Positions 40,891-48,322 of a DNA stretch of 54,737 nucleotides are shown here, piece after piece. The stretch's first letter is position 1, and every line of letters starts with the position of its first letter. Made by a program: the position numbers and the translations under genes. Below the pieces are notes generated by a model, which saw nothing but the letters and a program-made list of their open reading frames with translations, did no database searches and had not been told where the DNA came from. Source of the DNA: Candidatus Thorarchaeota archaeon (GTDB lineage Archaea; Asgardarchaeota; Thorarchaeia; Thorarchaeales; Thorarchaeaceae); the NCBI GenBank assembly GCA_008080745.1, contig SHMX01000011.1, positions 1 to 54,737 of the forward strand, in the 5' to 3' direction.

Positions 40891-42132
40891 TCATTCGTAG
40901 CCAAACTTTGGAATGCGTGCAAGCCAGTTCATGAAATAACCAATCAACACGGACACAACAAGTCCAGCAGCGGTTGTGAGTAATATATCAACCCAAGATG
41001 GTGTGGCTGCATAGAAGATTTGCATCCAGCTCCAATAGGATGCTGCTATTGTAAGTCCAGAGAAAGCTACCTTCTTGAGAGGAACTTTAACAGTCTTGGT
41101 CTGAAATACACCCATTTCCGTAAGAGCGGCTGCCAATGCTCCACCCTTGTCGGGTTTAAGCTTCAAAGCTTTTGAGAATTTGCCAACAGGAACCTTTGAC
41201 TTTGGTTTTACTACTCTGAGAGCTTTTGGCGCATATTCAGAAATATCTTCTGAGAAATACTGAATGGCTTCCTGCTTGTCAATGTGACACTTAGAACATT
41301 CAGACGCATCAGATTTCCATTTACTTCCACATTTTGGACATCGCTTCTCATTCCAAGCAGAGGAAGCTGCTTCACTTACTCTTGAAGCTAATTCATCTTT
41401 GCTGACTTTCTCAGCATCTTTCTTGGGTTTTCTCCTAAGAATAACAGCTTTTGGAAAAATACCAACTTCTGAAGCGCTTTCGGCGCCCCTCATTTTCCTA
41501 GCAGCCATAATTCCCTGTTGGAAGTCATCAAGGGCAAGTAGAAGAGAAAATACGGACATTACAGTAAATCCAACCGTAATCATACCAGCAACTGATGTGA
41601 GTGCACCAAGTCCCGTTTCACCAACATATAGAACAACATCATCTTGAATTGTCGTGTTGGTTCCGGTCACAGTTGACTCGGTGAAATTAGCGGTTGCATA
41701 TGTGATTATCACAGTTCCAACAACAGTACCACTGATGAGGTTAACCCCACCTCCAAGAAGATCGGTGAGTGGGAAACTAAAGTTAAACAATTCAGCTGAT
41801 GCAGCTGCAGGTAATATCTGAGATACATTCTCCTGTTGATTTACCAGGGGAATTGAGAGGTATTCAATTCTAAAGGCTAAAGAATAGAACATGACATCTT
41901 CTAATGGGTCTATAGTAAGACTAAGAGAGATATTCTCCGAGGGATTCACCTGAATAGGATTAGTGGTATTAGAGTCTGCTGCGGAAACTCCATTTGCTGT
42001 AAAGAGGAAAGCAAAATTTTCATCGCCGCTCCACCCAGCTGGGGGTTGTGCAATAACAGGAGTAAATGCAGCAGAACAGAGAACACACGTAATTGAGAAT
42101 ACTAATAGTAAATTAACGGTCTTCCATTGCAA
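40891..42132 (-). CDS. Signal-peptide membrane protein with internal zinc ribbon
   Basis: About 413 aa of unusual layout. Signal peptide (residues 1-29, ending V-I-A-Q-P), then an extracellular beta-rich region to about 180 with several N-x-S/T glycosylation sites. A membrane helix at about 188-210 follows, then a cytosolic basic region with a zinc ribbon (C-P-K-C ... C-S-K-C, about 267-288). Two more hydrophobic segments lie near 357-380 and 385-405. TTG 42132 is eight bases after GAGGAGGT and so is preferred to TTG 42150, which would overlap that site. It could link an outside domain to an inside zinc-ribbon domain. I do not recognise the family. Confidence 0.72.
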   Translation of the reverse strand: MQWKTVNLLLVFSITCVLCSAAFTPVIAQPPAGWSGDENFAFLFTANGVSAADSNTTNPIQVNPSENISLSLTIDPLEDVMFYSLAFRIEYLSIPLVNQQENVSQILPAAASAELFNFSFPLTDLLGGGVNLISGTVVGTVIITYATANFTESTVTGTNTTIQDDVVLYVGETGLGALTSVAGMITVGFTVMSVFSLLLALDDFQQGIMAARKMRGAESASEVGIFPKAVILRRKPKKDAEKVSKDELASRVSEAASSAWNEKRCPKCGSKWKSDASECSKCHIDKQEAIQYFSEDISEYAPKALRVVKPKSKVPVGKFSKALKLKPDKGGALAAALTEMGVFQTKTVKVPLKKVAFSGLTIAASYWSWMQIFYAATPSWVDILLTTAAGLVVSVLIGYFMNWLARIPKFGYE

Positions 42133-42196
42133 ATTATCTGACCTCCTCAATAGGATTAGTTACCTACAACATTGAATGATTTAATACTTTGGAGCA

Positions 42197-42498
42197 TTAG
42201 TTGTCGGCGCCAAGTATCCTCTGAATCGGTCTATCAAACATCTCATCTTCACCTTTTGGATCAAATACAGCATGTCTACGAGACCCCTTTTGTGTGGTTG
42301 GAGTCCAATTTAGCATAAGTCCAAGTGAAGACCACTCGCAACCGTTGATTGTTTCATGGTCAGAATAAAGAGATACATCATACGGTCAAATAAACGTATA
42401 TCACAACGACTGCCTAGCAAATAACCTACAAATACTCCAAAGCCCAACCCCGGAAATGCTACCAATTCACTCAGTTCCATGATAGTATGCTGAAACAT
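42197..42498 (-). pseudogene. Small membrane-protein gene interrupted by an apparent frameshift
   Basis: ATG 42498 has GGTGAT five bases upstream and opens a frame with one membrane helix (V-A-F-P-G-L-G-F-G-V-F-V-G-Y-L-L) followed by C-D-I-R-L-F-D-R. After that point the frame reads poorly to its stop at 42310. The -1 frame instead gives a natural soluble tail, Y-D-V-S-L-Y-S-D-H-E-T-I-N-G, then H-A-V-F-D-P-K-G-E-D-E-M-F and I-L-G-A-D-N before TAA at 42197. Joined, they make about 100 aa. A single-base deletion in the DNA or assembly is the simplest cause. Read unshifted, it is a 62-aa protein plus a 39-aa ORF starting at 42316. Confidence 0.5.
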
Positions 42499-42602
42499 AA
42501 TATCACCGATTTTATGAAATCAGGATTTACTGATTTTTTTATCAAAAAGAACAAGTAGTAAGAGTTTTACTTAACCAAGATAACCATTGAATGGTGTCTA
42601 AG

Positions 42603-43160
42603 ATGGCAGAGGGAAATCTAATACTAGACGAGATAATGAGAAGACGAAGTGGAAAGGCATTTTCTTCACGTCCGATTGAAAAAGACAAAATACAGTCAAT
42701 CCTTGAAGCAGGTAGATGGGCTCCCTCCTGTTCAAATACACAAGCATGGCAATTTGTGGTTCTGGAAGATAAGGACATCCTTTCAGAAGCTCACGAAGCA
42801 CTTAGTAGAGGAAATGCATGGGGGAAGCGAGCACCTCTTATGGTCTTAGTTACTGCAAAAGAAGATGGCGGCTGCCCATCACATGGACTCCCTTACTTTA
42901 TGATGGATGTTGGTCTATCTGTGCAAAATATGTTACTTCAAGCAGTACATGTAGGGCTTATGGGGCATCCAACTGCTGGATGGGACGAAAAACAACTGAA
43001 GAAGATAACGGGTGTACCAGAAGACTATCGAATTGTCACAGTAGTGTTCTTCGGATATGAGGGAAATATGGACAGTTTAGATGAGAGAACAAGAACGAAA
43101 GAAATGAAAAAATCTACTCGGAGACCCTTGGACGAAACAGTACACTGGAATAAATGGTGA
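42603..43160 (+). CDS. Nitroreductase-family flavoprotein
   Basis: About 185 aa FMN protein of the nitroreductase fold. It has R-R-R-S-G-K-A-F near the start for flavin phosphate, A-P-S-C-S-N-T-Q-A-W-Q-F (about 40-51), and G-L-M-G-H-P-T-A-G-W near 120. A catalytic-loop E-D-G-G-C-P-S sits near 84-90. ATG 42603 follows GGTG; an ATG four codons earlier is possible. It has its own hairpin downstream. Members reduce nitro groups, quinones, or dehalogenate substrates with NAD(P)H; the true substrate is unknown. Confidence 0.88.
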   Translation: MAEGNLILDEIMRRRSGKAFSSRPIEKDKIQSILEAGRWAPSCSNTQAWQFVVLEDKDILSEAHEALSRGNAWGKRAPLMVLVTAKEDGGCPSHGLPYFMMDVGLSVQNMLLQAVHVGLMGHPTAGWDEKQLKKITGVPEDYRIVTVVFFGYEGNMDSLDERTRTKEMKKSTRRPLDETVHWNKW

Positions 43161-43163
43161 TGG

Positions 43164-43186
43164 TGATTCACCAGGCTGGTGAATCA
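43164..43186. terminator. Hairpin between convergent genes
   Basis: Perfect stem GATTCACCA/TGGTGAATC (43165-43173 with 43177-43185), extended by one T-A pair at 43164/43186, with loop GGC. The plus strand continues with AACCCAATTTTAG. It lies between two convergent stop codons and may serve both. Confidence 0.6.
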
Positions 43187-43199
43187 ACCCAATTTTAGA

Positions 43200-43367
43200 T
43201 TATGATTTGACTTCCATATGAGCTCCACAGTGTTGTGGGACATCTTGATGCCCACAGGCGCGTCCCATCCAACATACGAGTTGGTCACCCTCCTGATGCA
43301 TCTCTTTTCCACAGTGTACAGGAACGTCAACTTCTTCTCCACATTTCACACAGACTAACTTTGCCAT
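43200..43367 (-). CDS. Small metal-binding peptide, duplicated HCG motif
   Basis: A 55-aa peptide starting at ATG 43367. C-V-K-C near the N-terminus, two copies of V-P-x-H-C-G-x-x-M (V-P-V-H-C-G-K-E-M and V-P-Q-H-C-G-A-H-M) and a C-W-M-G-R-A-C-G-H centre give six cysteines and several histidines and methionines. This suggests one or two zinc or iron sites. Similar tiny proteins occur in anaerobic archaea. It sits between nitroreductase and acyl-CoA dehydrogenase, so a rubredoxin-like redox role is conceivable, but the motif is not that of rubredoxin (C-x2-C-G pairs). Confidence 0.65.
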   Translation of the reverse strand: MAKLVCVKCGEEVDVPVHCGKEMHQEGDQLVCWMGRACGHQDVPQHCGAHMEVKS

Positions 43368-43461
43368 TGTATTCACACAATCCCGATAAGATATTCTATA
43401 ATAACTATTGTTAATCGCATTCATATTAACTTATCTTTATGATTGTTATCTGCGAGGAGTT

Positions 43462-44721
43462 TTACTTTGGAAGATATTTGTCAGATTCCTCACGATAGAC
43501 CTTTTCTTCAGTCTTATGCGCACCAGGAGTGTCGAGTTCAACATCTCTTTGATTTGATCGATCTTGAGAGAGAATATCCCTAAACACCTCATGTTGAATT
43601 ATCATGCGTTGGACCTCGTTGCTACCAGTCCAGATAGTAGCTAGTCTTGCATCCCGATACAATCGCTCAATGGGATATACATCAGTATACCCAATACCTC
43701 CTAGTATCTGCATTGCCTCGTGAACCGCTCTAAAACCAGCTTCGGTTGCATATACTTTAGCCTGGGAGACTTCTTTTCTGCACCAAGCACCGGTGTCAGC
43801 TACTTTAGCCGCCCGATATACAAGGCCACGAGCAGCATCTAATTCGGTGGCACAATCAGCAATTTTGAAGCTGATTCCTTCATATCGCCTTATAGAATGC
43901 CCAAATGCTTCACGTTTGTCAGCATAACGAGCCGCAATTTCCATGGCAGCCTGTCCCATACCAATTGGACCAGCTGCAGAGGTAAGACGCTCTGGAACCA
44001 TCATAGCATTAAACACATCTGCCCCCTCATTCAATTTACCCACAATCCTGGACTCGGGAACCACAAGATTGGTCATCACAATTCGTGCAGCACCCATTCC
44101 ACGGCAGCCCATCAACTCATATTCTTCCTCGACTTCAACACCATCATCACGTTCTACTATGAAAGCTGTCAGTGATTGGTGTGGTTTATTCTCAAAATCT
44201 GTACGAGCATAAATCAGAAAATAATCTGCACCAATGCCACCAGCTACAAACCGTTTCTGACCATTGATAATGAAAGAATCGTCATCCTTGATTGCAGTTG
44301 TGTTGGTGCCAAAGAAATCAGACCCACTTCGAGGCTCTGTGAGCCCCTCACCACATATCATTTCGCCTCTTATAGTGGGTGCCAGATAAGCCTTCTTTTG
44401 TTCTTCAGTGCCAAACTTATTGATTCCTTCTCCGATTATACTTGGGAGAGAATATGCACAACCAAGAGCAATCCCTAATACGCCAATCTCTTCGATAGCT
44501 AGCATCTCAGAGACCCAACCAAGTCCACGTCCCCCATATTCTTTGGGAAATCTAAGGCCAAGAATATTAGCTGATCCTGCAGCCCGAATAAACTCGTAAG
44601 GATATTCTTTCTCCTTAGAATCCATCTTCAATAGAAGAGACCGTTCTACTTTATCTCTAACAAAGAGTCGAATTTCGTTCCGAATTTCTCTCTCATCATC
44701 AGAAAGCAATACATCAAACAT
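43462..44721 (-). CDS. Acyl-CoA dehydrogenase with the base on helix G (IVD/LCAD-like)
   Basis: A 419-aa FAD enzyme that introduces a 2,3-double bond in an acyl-CoA. FAD motifs E-G-L-T-E-P-R-S-G-S-D and G-I-G-A-D-Y are present. At the usual catalytic-glutamate position the protein reads I-W-T-G-S-N-E, with Thr365 in place of Glu. Glu244 in P-E-R-L-T-S-A-A-G-P aligns with the catalytic glutamate of isovaleryl- and long-chain-type enzymes (E-R-L-V-L-A-G-G-P). So it should be active on branched or long substrates. ATG 44721 is chosen. It lies directly after a two-cluster ferredoxin gene (gap 24 bases). No ETF genes are visible. Confidence 0.92.
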   Translation of the reverse strand: MFDVLLSDDEREIRNEIRLFVRDKVERSLLLKMDSKEKEYPYEFIRAAGSANILGLRFPKEYGGRGLGWVSEMLAIEEIGVLGIALGCAYSLPSIIGEGINKFGTEEQKKAYLAPTIRGEMICGEGLTEPRSGSDFFGTNTTAIKDDDSFIINGQKRFVAGGIGADYFLIYARTDFENKPHQSLTAFIVERDDGVEVEEEYELMGCRGMGAARIVMTNLVVPESRIVGKLNEGADVFNAMMVPERLTSAAGPIGMGQAAMEIAARYADKREAFGHSIRRYEGISFKIADCATELDAARGLVYRAAKVADTGAWCRKEVSQAKVYATEAGFRAVHEAMQILGGIGYTDVYPIERLYRDARLATIWTGSNEVQRMIIQHEVFRDILSQDRSNQRDVELDTPGAHKTEEKVYREESDKYLPK

Positions 44722-44745
44722 TGTATCATCCCACAAGACCTAAGA

Positions 44746-45087
44746 TTATGCACCACGTAGTAATGAGTCTAGTGTATCATTGGAACCGGATGAACGTTTT
44801 ATATGAATAGCGTTAGTTGGACAAACAACCTCACAGACAAGACAAAGAATGCATTGGTCTTCACGAACAGGGTCTGCAAGACGCTCTCCAGCTGAAGAAA
44901 GCCAAACAGAAAACACCTTTGTAGGACAAGCAGGGATACATTTCATACAACCAGTACATGATTGAAGATGAACCCCAACTATCATGCCGTGAATGATTTC
45001 TAGACCATCAGGACTGGTCCAAATGGGATGGCCTACATGGTTGCCGGAGCGCTTCCAATGATCACGAAAGGTCTTATCAATTGGCAC
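44746..45087 (-). CDS. 2x[4Fe-4S] ferredoxin upstream of acyl-CoA dehydrogenase
   Basis: A 113-aa iron-sulfur protein with C-T-G-C-M-K-C-I-P-A-C-P (about 44-55) and C-I-L-C-L-V-C-E-V-V-C-P (about 79-90), two complete cluster motifs. The first 40 residues form an extension (H-W-K-R-S-G-N-H-V-G-H-P-I-W) that may dock a partner. GTG 45087 has no clear ribosome-binding site. It is followed by the dehydrogenase in the same direction, so it may take electrons from it in place of the FixX/ETF route. That is inference from position only. Confidence 0.82.
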   Translation of the reverse strand: MPIDKTFRDHWKRSGNHVGHPIWTSPDGLEIIHGMIVGVHLQSCTGCMKCIPACPTKVFSVWLSSAGERLADPVREDQCILCLVCEVVCPTNAIHIKRSSGSNDTLDSLLRGA

Positions 45088-45138
45088 ATTACGATAGATA
45101 GAGGTCTCATCTTATAGCATATACGGATGGAGAACCAG

Positions 45139-45564
45139 TTAGAAGTCTCCAAGACGATTTTCACCAGAAATTTTCTGGAGAGGTGTCAGATTGATAGTGA
45201 CCTCTAGAGTTCCAAGGTAATTTCCCTCTTCATCTCGTATAGCTAGATATCTAATCAAAAGTTTTCGAGGCGTATCATCTTCTGGGAGGTCGAGCCAAAA
45301 ATCAATCTGATCTCGTTCACCACTTTTGAGTTGCTTTAGGACTTTTTCTACCTTGTCGATACTTTCTGAAGGATGGCACATTCGAACATTGCGGCCAATT
45401 ACACCAGGGCCTCTTTTGAAAATCCTTACTCCGTGTTTGTTCCAGAATAGCACATTATCATCAGCATCAATTACAGAGAATTCTACAGGAAGTGTATCTA
45501 ACATGTGTGCAAGAAAATCTGTTTTCATCTCATCTAACGCCTTGAGAAGCGGTTCAATTGTCAT
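45139..45564 (-). CDS. PAS-domain protein (DUF438-like)
   Basis: About 141 aa. Residues 22-130 form a PAS domain: F-S-V-I-D-A-D-D-N-V-L-F-W-N, then R-N-V-R-M-C-H-P, and R-Y-L-A-I-R-D-E-E-G-N-Y-L-G at the end. The C-terminal T-P-L-Q-K-I-S-G-E-N-R-L matches the tail of DUF438 PAS domains. ATG 45564 is preferred to one 31 codons earlier. There is no output domain in this gene, so it would work through a partner or bind a small molecule or heme; H-P in the middle could be a heme ligand. The target is unknown. Confidence 0.78.
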   Translation of the reverse strand: MTIEPLLKALDEMKTDFLAHMLDTLPVEFSVIDADDNVLFWNKHGVRIFKRGPGVIGRNVRMCHPSESIDKVEKVLKQLKSGERDQIDFWLDLPEDDTPRKLLIRYLAIRDEEGNYLGTLEVTINLTPLQKISGENRLGDF

Positions 45565-45737
45565 ACTATTAACGATGATTATGGCTATTATTGTATCTTC
45601 GTATTTGAAAGATATTGAGTTTATGAGGAAAGATATGAGAATGGTAAATATTAGCACTCTAGAAGATTAGATTAGCAAAGTCTAGCACTCGAAATCATAA
45701 TACGAAACAAGTGATATTCTCTCTGATAATATTGCTG

Positions 45738-45995
45738 ATGAAGACCGAGCCAAATCCTGACAATCTAACTCATGAAGAGATCTTGTCTTTTGTGACCTTT
45801 TGTCCAATATGTGGTACGAAATGGCCAAGAAACCAATATATATGCGCCAATAGAGAGTGTGGAGTAAAAGTACGAATCGAGCCGAAAGCATACAATTGGT
45901 TCCTTTTCTATCCAAAACATAATGGTTGGGCATATCTTGAAAGGCGCCTACCTATTAAGCGAGAAAAAATGTTTACCCTTCAGAGAGAAGACTAA
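45738..45995 (+). CDS. Small zinc-ribbon protein
   Basis: An 85-aa protein with C-P-I-C-G-T-K-W near residue 22 and C-A-N-R-E-C-G about 16 residues later, a CxxC/CxxxxC zinc-ribbon-like pair. The rest is rich in Tyr, Trp and Lys (F-L-F-Y-P-K-H-N-G-W) and lacks membrane segments. ATG 45738 is chosen because the first nine upstream codons would add only a hydrophobic stub. It lies divergently from the PAS gene and 59 bases before the LRR gene. Family not recognised. Confidence 0.6.
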   Translation: MKTEPNPDNLTHEEILSFVTFCPICGTKWPRNQYICANRECGVKVRIEPKAYNWFLFYPKHNGWAYLERRLPIKREKMFTLQRED

Positions 45996-46054
45996 TTACA
46001 TGGATTACTTACACATATTATAACTTGAACGCGGAATATGCAAGGTGAGTACAC

Positions 46055-46543
46055 ATGGCTGATATTTTCATCCGGTATGAAACTACAACAGGAATGGAAA
46101 AAACAGCAAAATTTGATACTGATGAAACCAAAATCAACTTGGATCTGAGAGATATCTCCTCAATTGACCTTTTGCCCCTTGTATGGTGTGATAAGTTGGA
46201 ACACCTAAGTCTGAGGAATAATCGTTTAACGCATATTAGTTTGACACCACTTTCAAAATGTAGAAACTTGACATGTCTTGCATTGAGTAATAATAAGTTA
46301 GAGGAGATTGATTTTTCACCCTTAACAAGTTGCAAGAAGCTTGAGGAGTTATTTCTCAAGGGAAATAATCTCACCCGAGTGGATATCTCACCTCTTTTTC
46401 AATGTAGCAATCTTCAAGTCTTCGAGATTGATGAATCTGTATCCATGACCGCAAACATGCTTCTAAGAACAATTGGAAATTGGCCATCAGTGTTGGTACA
46501 ACAATATGGCAAGATTCTCTGGAAGGTTCCTCGAAGAAGTTGA
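46055..46543 (+). CDS. Leucine-rich-repeat protein
   Basis: A 162-aa intracellular protein with no signal peptide. Four leucine-rich repeats of about 23 residues cover residues 29-125. They share L-x-x-L-x-L-x-x-N-x-L-x-x-I/V-D/S-x-x-P-L and carry a recurrent C-x-x-L at the turn (W-C-D-K-L-E-H-L, K-C-R-N-L-T-C-L, S-C-K-K-L-E-E-L, Q-C-S-N-L-Q-V-F). The C-terminal cap contains a W-P-S segment. ATG 46055 follows AAGGTGA. Such LRR proteins are frequent in Asgard archaea. It is convergent with the phosphate transporter, 6 bases apart. Role: a protein-binding scaffold, partner unknown. Confidence 0.85.
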   Translation: MADIFIRYETTTGMEKTAKFDTDETKINLDLRDISSIDLLPLVWCDKLEHLSLRNNRLTHISLTPLSKCRNLTCLALSNNKLEEIDFSPLTSCKKLEELFLKGNNLTRVDISPLFQCSNLQVFEIDESVSMTANMLLRTIGNWPSVLVQQYGKILWKVPRRS

Positions 46544-46549
46544 CTTTAG

Positions 46550-47599
46550 TCAGAAGAATGGAAGAAAGACAAGACCTGTGAAGACCATCAATCCAAATAA
46601 TGCTGATATTGGTACTGTTATAATCCATGAAATGATTATAGAACGGACCTGTTCCTTTTTGACAGGAGTCTGTCCAATCCACCCTACAGCAATTAGCGCC
46701 GCAACAAGAACATGAGTGCCGCTAAGGGGTAAACCGAGATACGTCCCAACAAACATGACCATTGAAACCGAAACACTGGCTGAAAGAGCCGATGAGGGGG
46801 ACAGTGTGACCACTTCTGTTGAAAGAGTCTTGATGACTTTTCGTCCGACAACAATCAATCCAAAGGCCATACCAACTCCACCAACTAACAACGGAATTAC
46901 AATTCCAGGGAGAATCAATCCGCCAAGGACAAATGGCTCCTGAAATTCAGGTAGTGTGGTTAGAGGTGCGACTGCGTTTGCAACATCATTTCCACCTCTA
47001 CTTAGTGATGTGATAATCAAGAAGATAGCCAGCCCATAAGCAGCTAGTTCTTCTTGTCGCTCTCGTTGGGATAGACCTTGAGCACGAAATTGTATTCTTC
47101 GTACTCCCTTAAATACCAGAGCCGCAATGATGAAACCAACCACAGGAGACAGAACCCATCCAGCAAGGATTTGGAGTATCACATCCCATGATACTACATC
47201 CATTCCCCATCCGGTCATACCAAATAAAGGAGCAGAGGCGGCAACACCAATTACAGATCCCACGATACATTGGGTTGTACTAATGGGAAGCCCCTTGGTT
47301 ATAGAAGCAAGAAGAAGCCAGATTGCCATAGAAATGAGGACTGCAAAAGTCATGGTTGTTGTCAATTGCTGACCACTAATCAGGTCAGAACCGACCTTTT
47401 CTGAAACTCCACCACCGAGTGATAGAGCCCCAATAATGTTAATGATCCCTCCAATGATTACTGCCGTTGTAACAGAAAATACATGTGCTCCAACTGCAGG
47501 GCTCATTGTTTCATCATTACTACCAATAGCAAAGGCTACAATGAAGCCTATGACTAATAGAAGAACAAGTGTAAGAAATTCCACGTGGATGCCACCCAT
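46550..47599 (-). CDS. PiT-family inorganic phosphate transporter
   Basis: A 349-aa membrane protein with about ten helices. The two PiT signatures are present: A-I-G-S-N-D-E-T-M-S-P-A-V-G near the start (in place of the usual G-A-N-D-V-A-N-A) and R-G-G-N-D-V-A-N-A-V-A-P in the middle. It imports phosphate with Na+ or H+. ATG 47599 is used, though GTG 47584 behind GGTGG is possible. It follows the DUF47 gene at once (one base), the usual pair in archaea and bacteria. The altered first signature is a small oddity that could change ion coupling. Confidence 0.9.
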   Translation of the reverse strand: MGGIHVEFLTLVLLLVIGFIVAFAIGSNDETMSPAVGAHVFSVTTAVIIGGIINIIGALSLGGGVSEKVGSDLISGQQLTTTMTFAVLISMAIWLLLASITKGLPISTTQCIVGSVIGVAASAPLFGMTGWGMDVVSWDVILQILAGWVLSPVVGFIIAALVFKGVRRIQFRAQGLSQRERQEELAAYGLAIFLIITSLSRGGNDVANAVAPLTTLPEFQEPFVLGGLILPGIVIPLLVGGVGMAFGLIVVGRKVIKTLSTEVVTLSPSSALSASVSVSMVMFVGTYLGLPLSGTHVLVAALIAVGWIGQTPVKKEQVRSIIISWIITVPISALFGLMVFTGLVFLPFF

Positions 47600-47600
47600 A

Positions 47601-48260
47601 CTAAGAGTACTTCGTAGCTAGAGCACGAATATAATCAGCTGTTGCTTCAGTGCGTTCAGCAACAAGTAAAATTCGGTGTGACATTCCATGGAACAATAGA
47701 AGTTCGGATGGAGGGTATTCCTTCTCCGTCAGGAGTTGCCCCATCAGATCGAATTGAATATCACGTGCTTCCTCTCTTACATCTTCAACCCGGTGACAGA
47801 ACTCTACTGATTTTGAAAAGTCCTTAAACAAGAATTTGACAGCGTCTTGGAGTAAATCAGTGCTGTTCCAACACTTTTCCGTGATTTGGACTAGCTCTTC
47901 CGGAGGTTTAGATTTCCGACCAATGGCCATCATTCGAACAGCCTCCTCAGCAGCATCAACGATATCATCCATCATCTCAACTAGTTTGTGTCGCTCCTGA
48001 GTCTGTTGGGGAAGATAAGCATGCTGTGAGAATATTGATTCTACCAGCTCATCTTTCATTTCATCCGCACTTCGTTCGATTGTGATTATTTCTTCTTCAC
48101 GTGCGAGAAGGAGATCTAAATCGCCTTCAAACCAAGCTTGGGCACTTTGATGCAATTTTGCACTAGCTGCCTGCAGAGCTTTGCTAATCTTCAACATGAG
48201 ATCATCTGCTTGTTTCCGTAGTTCTTTATCACCACCACGGAAAATCCTTGAAAATGCCAT
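47601..48260 (-). CDS. DUF47/PhoU-like phosphate-transport accessory protein
   Basis: About 219 aa, all helical, of the DUF47 (TIGR00153-like) family. The acidic metal-binding PhoU-type patches E-x-x-A-D-E-M-K-D-E and D-D-I-V-D-A-A-E-E-A are visible around residues 62-72 and 98-108. Such proteins pair with PiT transporters and are thought to control them. Start ATG 48260 is preferred to one ten codons earlier. It shares the operon with the PiT gene downstream. Confidence 0.9.
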   Translation of the reverse strand: MAFSRIFRGGDKELRKQADDLMLKISKALQAASAKLHQSAQAWFEGDLDLLLAREEEIITIERSADEMKDELVESIFSQHAYLPQQTQERHKLVEMMDDIVDAAEEAVRMMAIGRKSKPPEELVQITEKCWNSTDLLQDAVKFLFKDFSKSVEFCHRVEDVREEARDIQFDLMGQLLTEKEYPPSELLLFHGMSHRILLVAERTEATADYIRALATKYS

Positions 48261-48322
48261 GATAATCACAACGTAACAGAATCCTTGCATTAATCACTTA
48301 TAATCTTCATCCAATCAACACA

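Noticed and set aside
42310-42498. Treating this frame as a complete 62-aa protein
   Set aside because: Its last 20 residues look like out-of-frame reading, while the -1 frame from the same point gives a credible protein tail to 42197.
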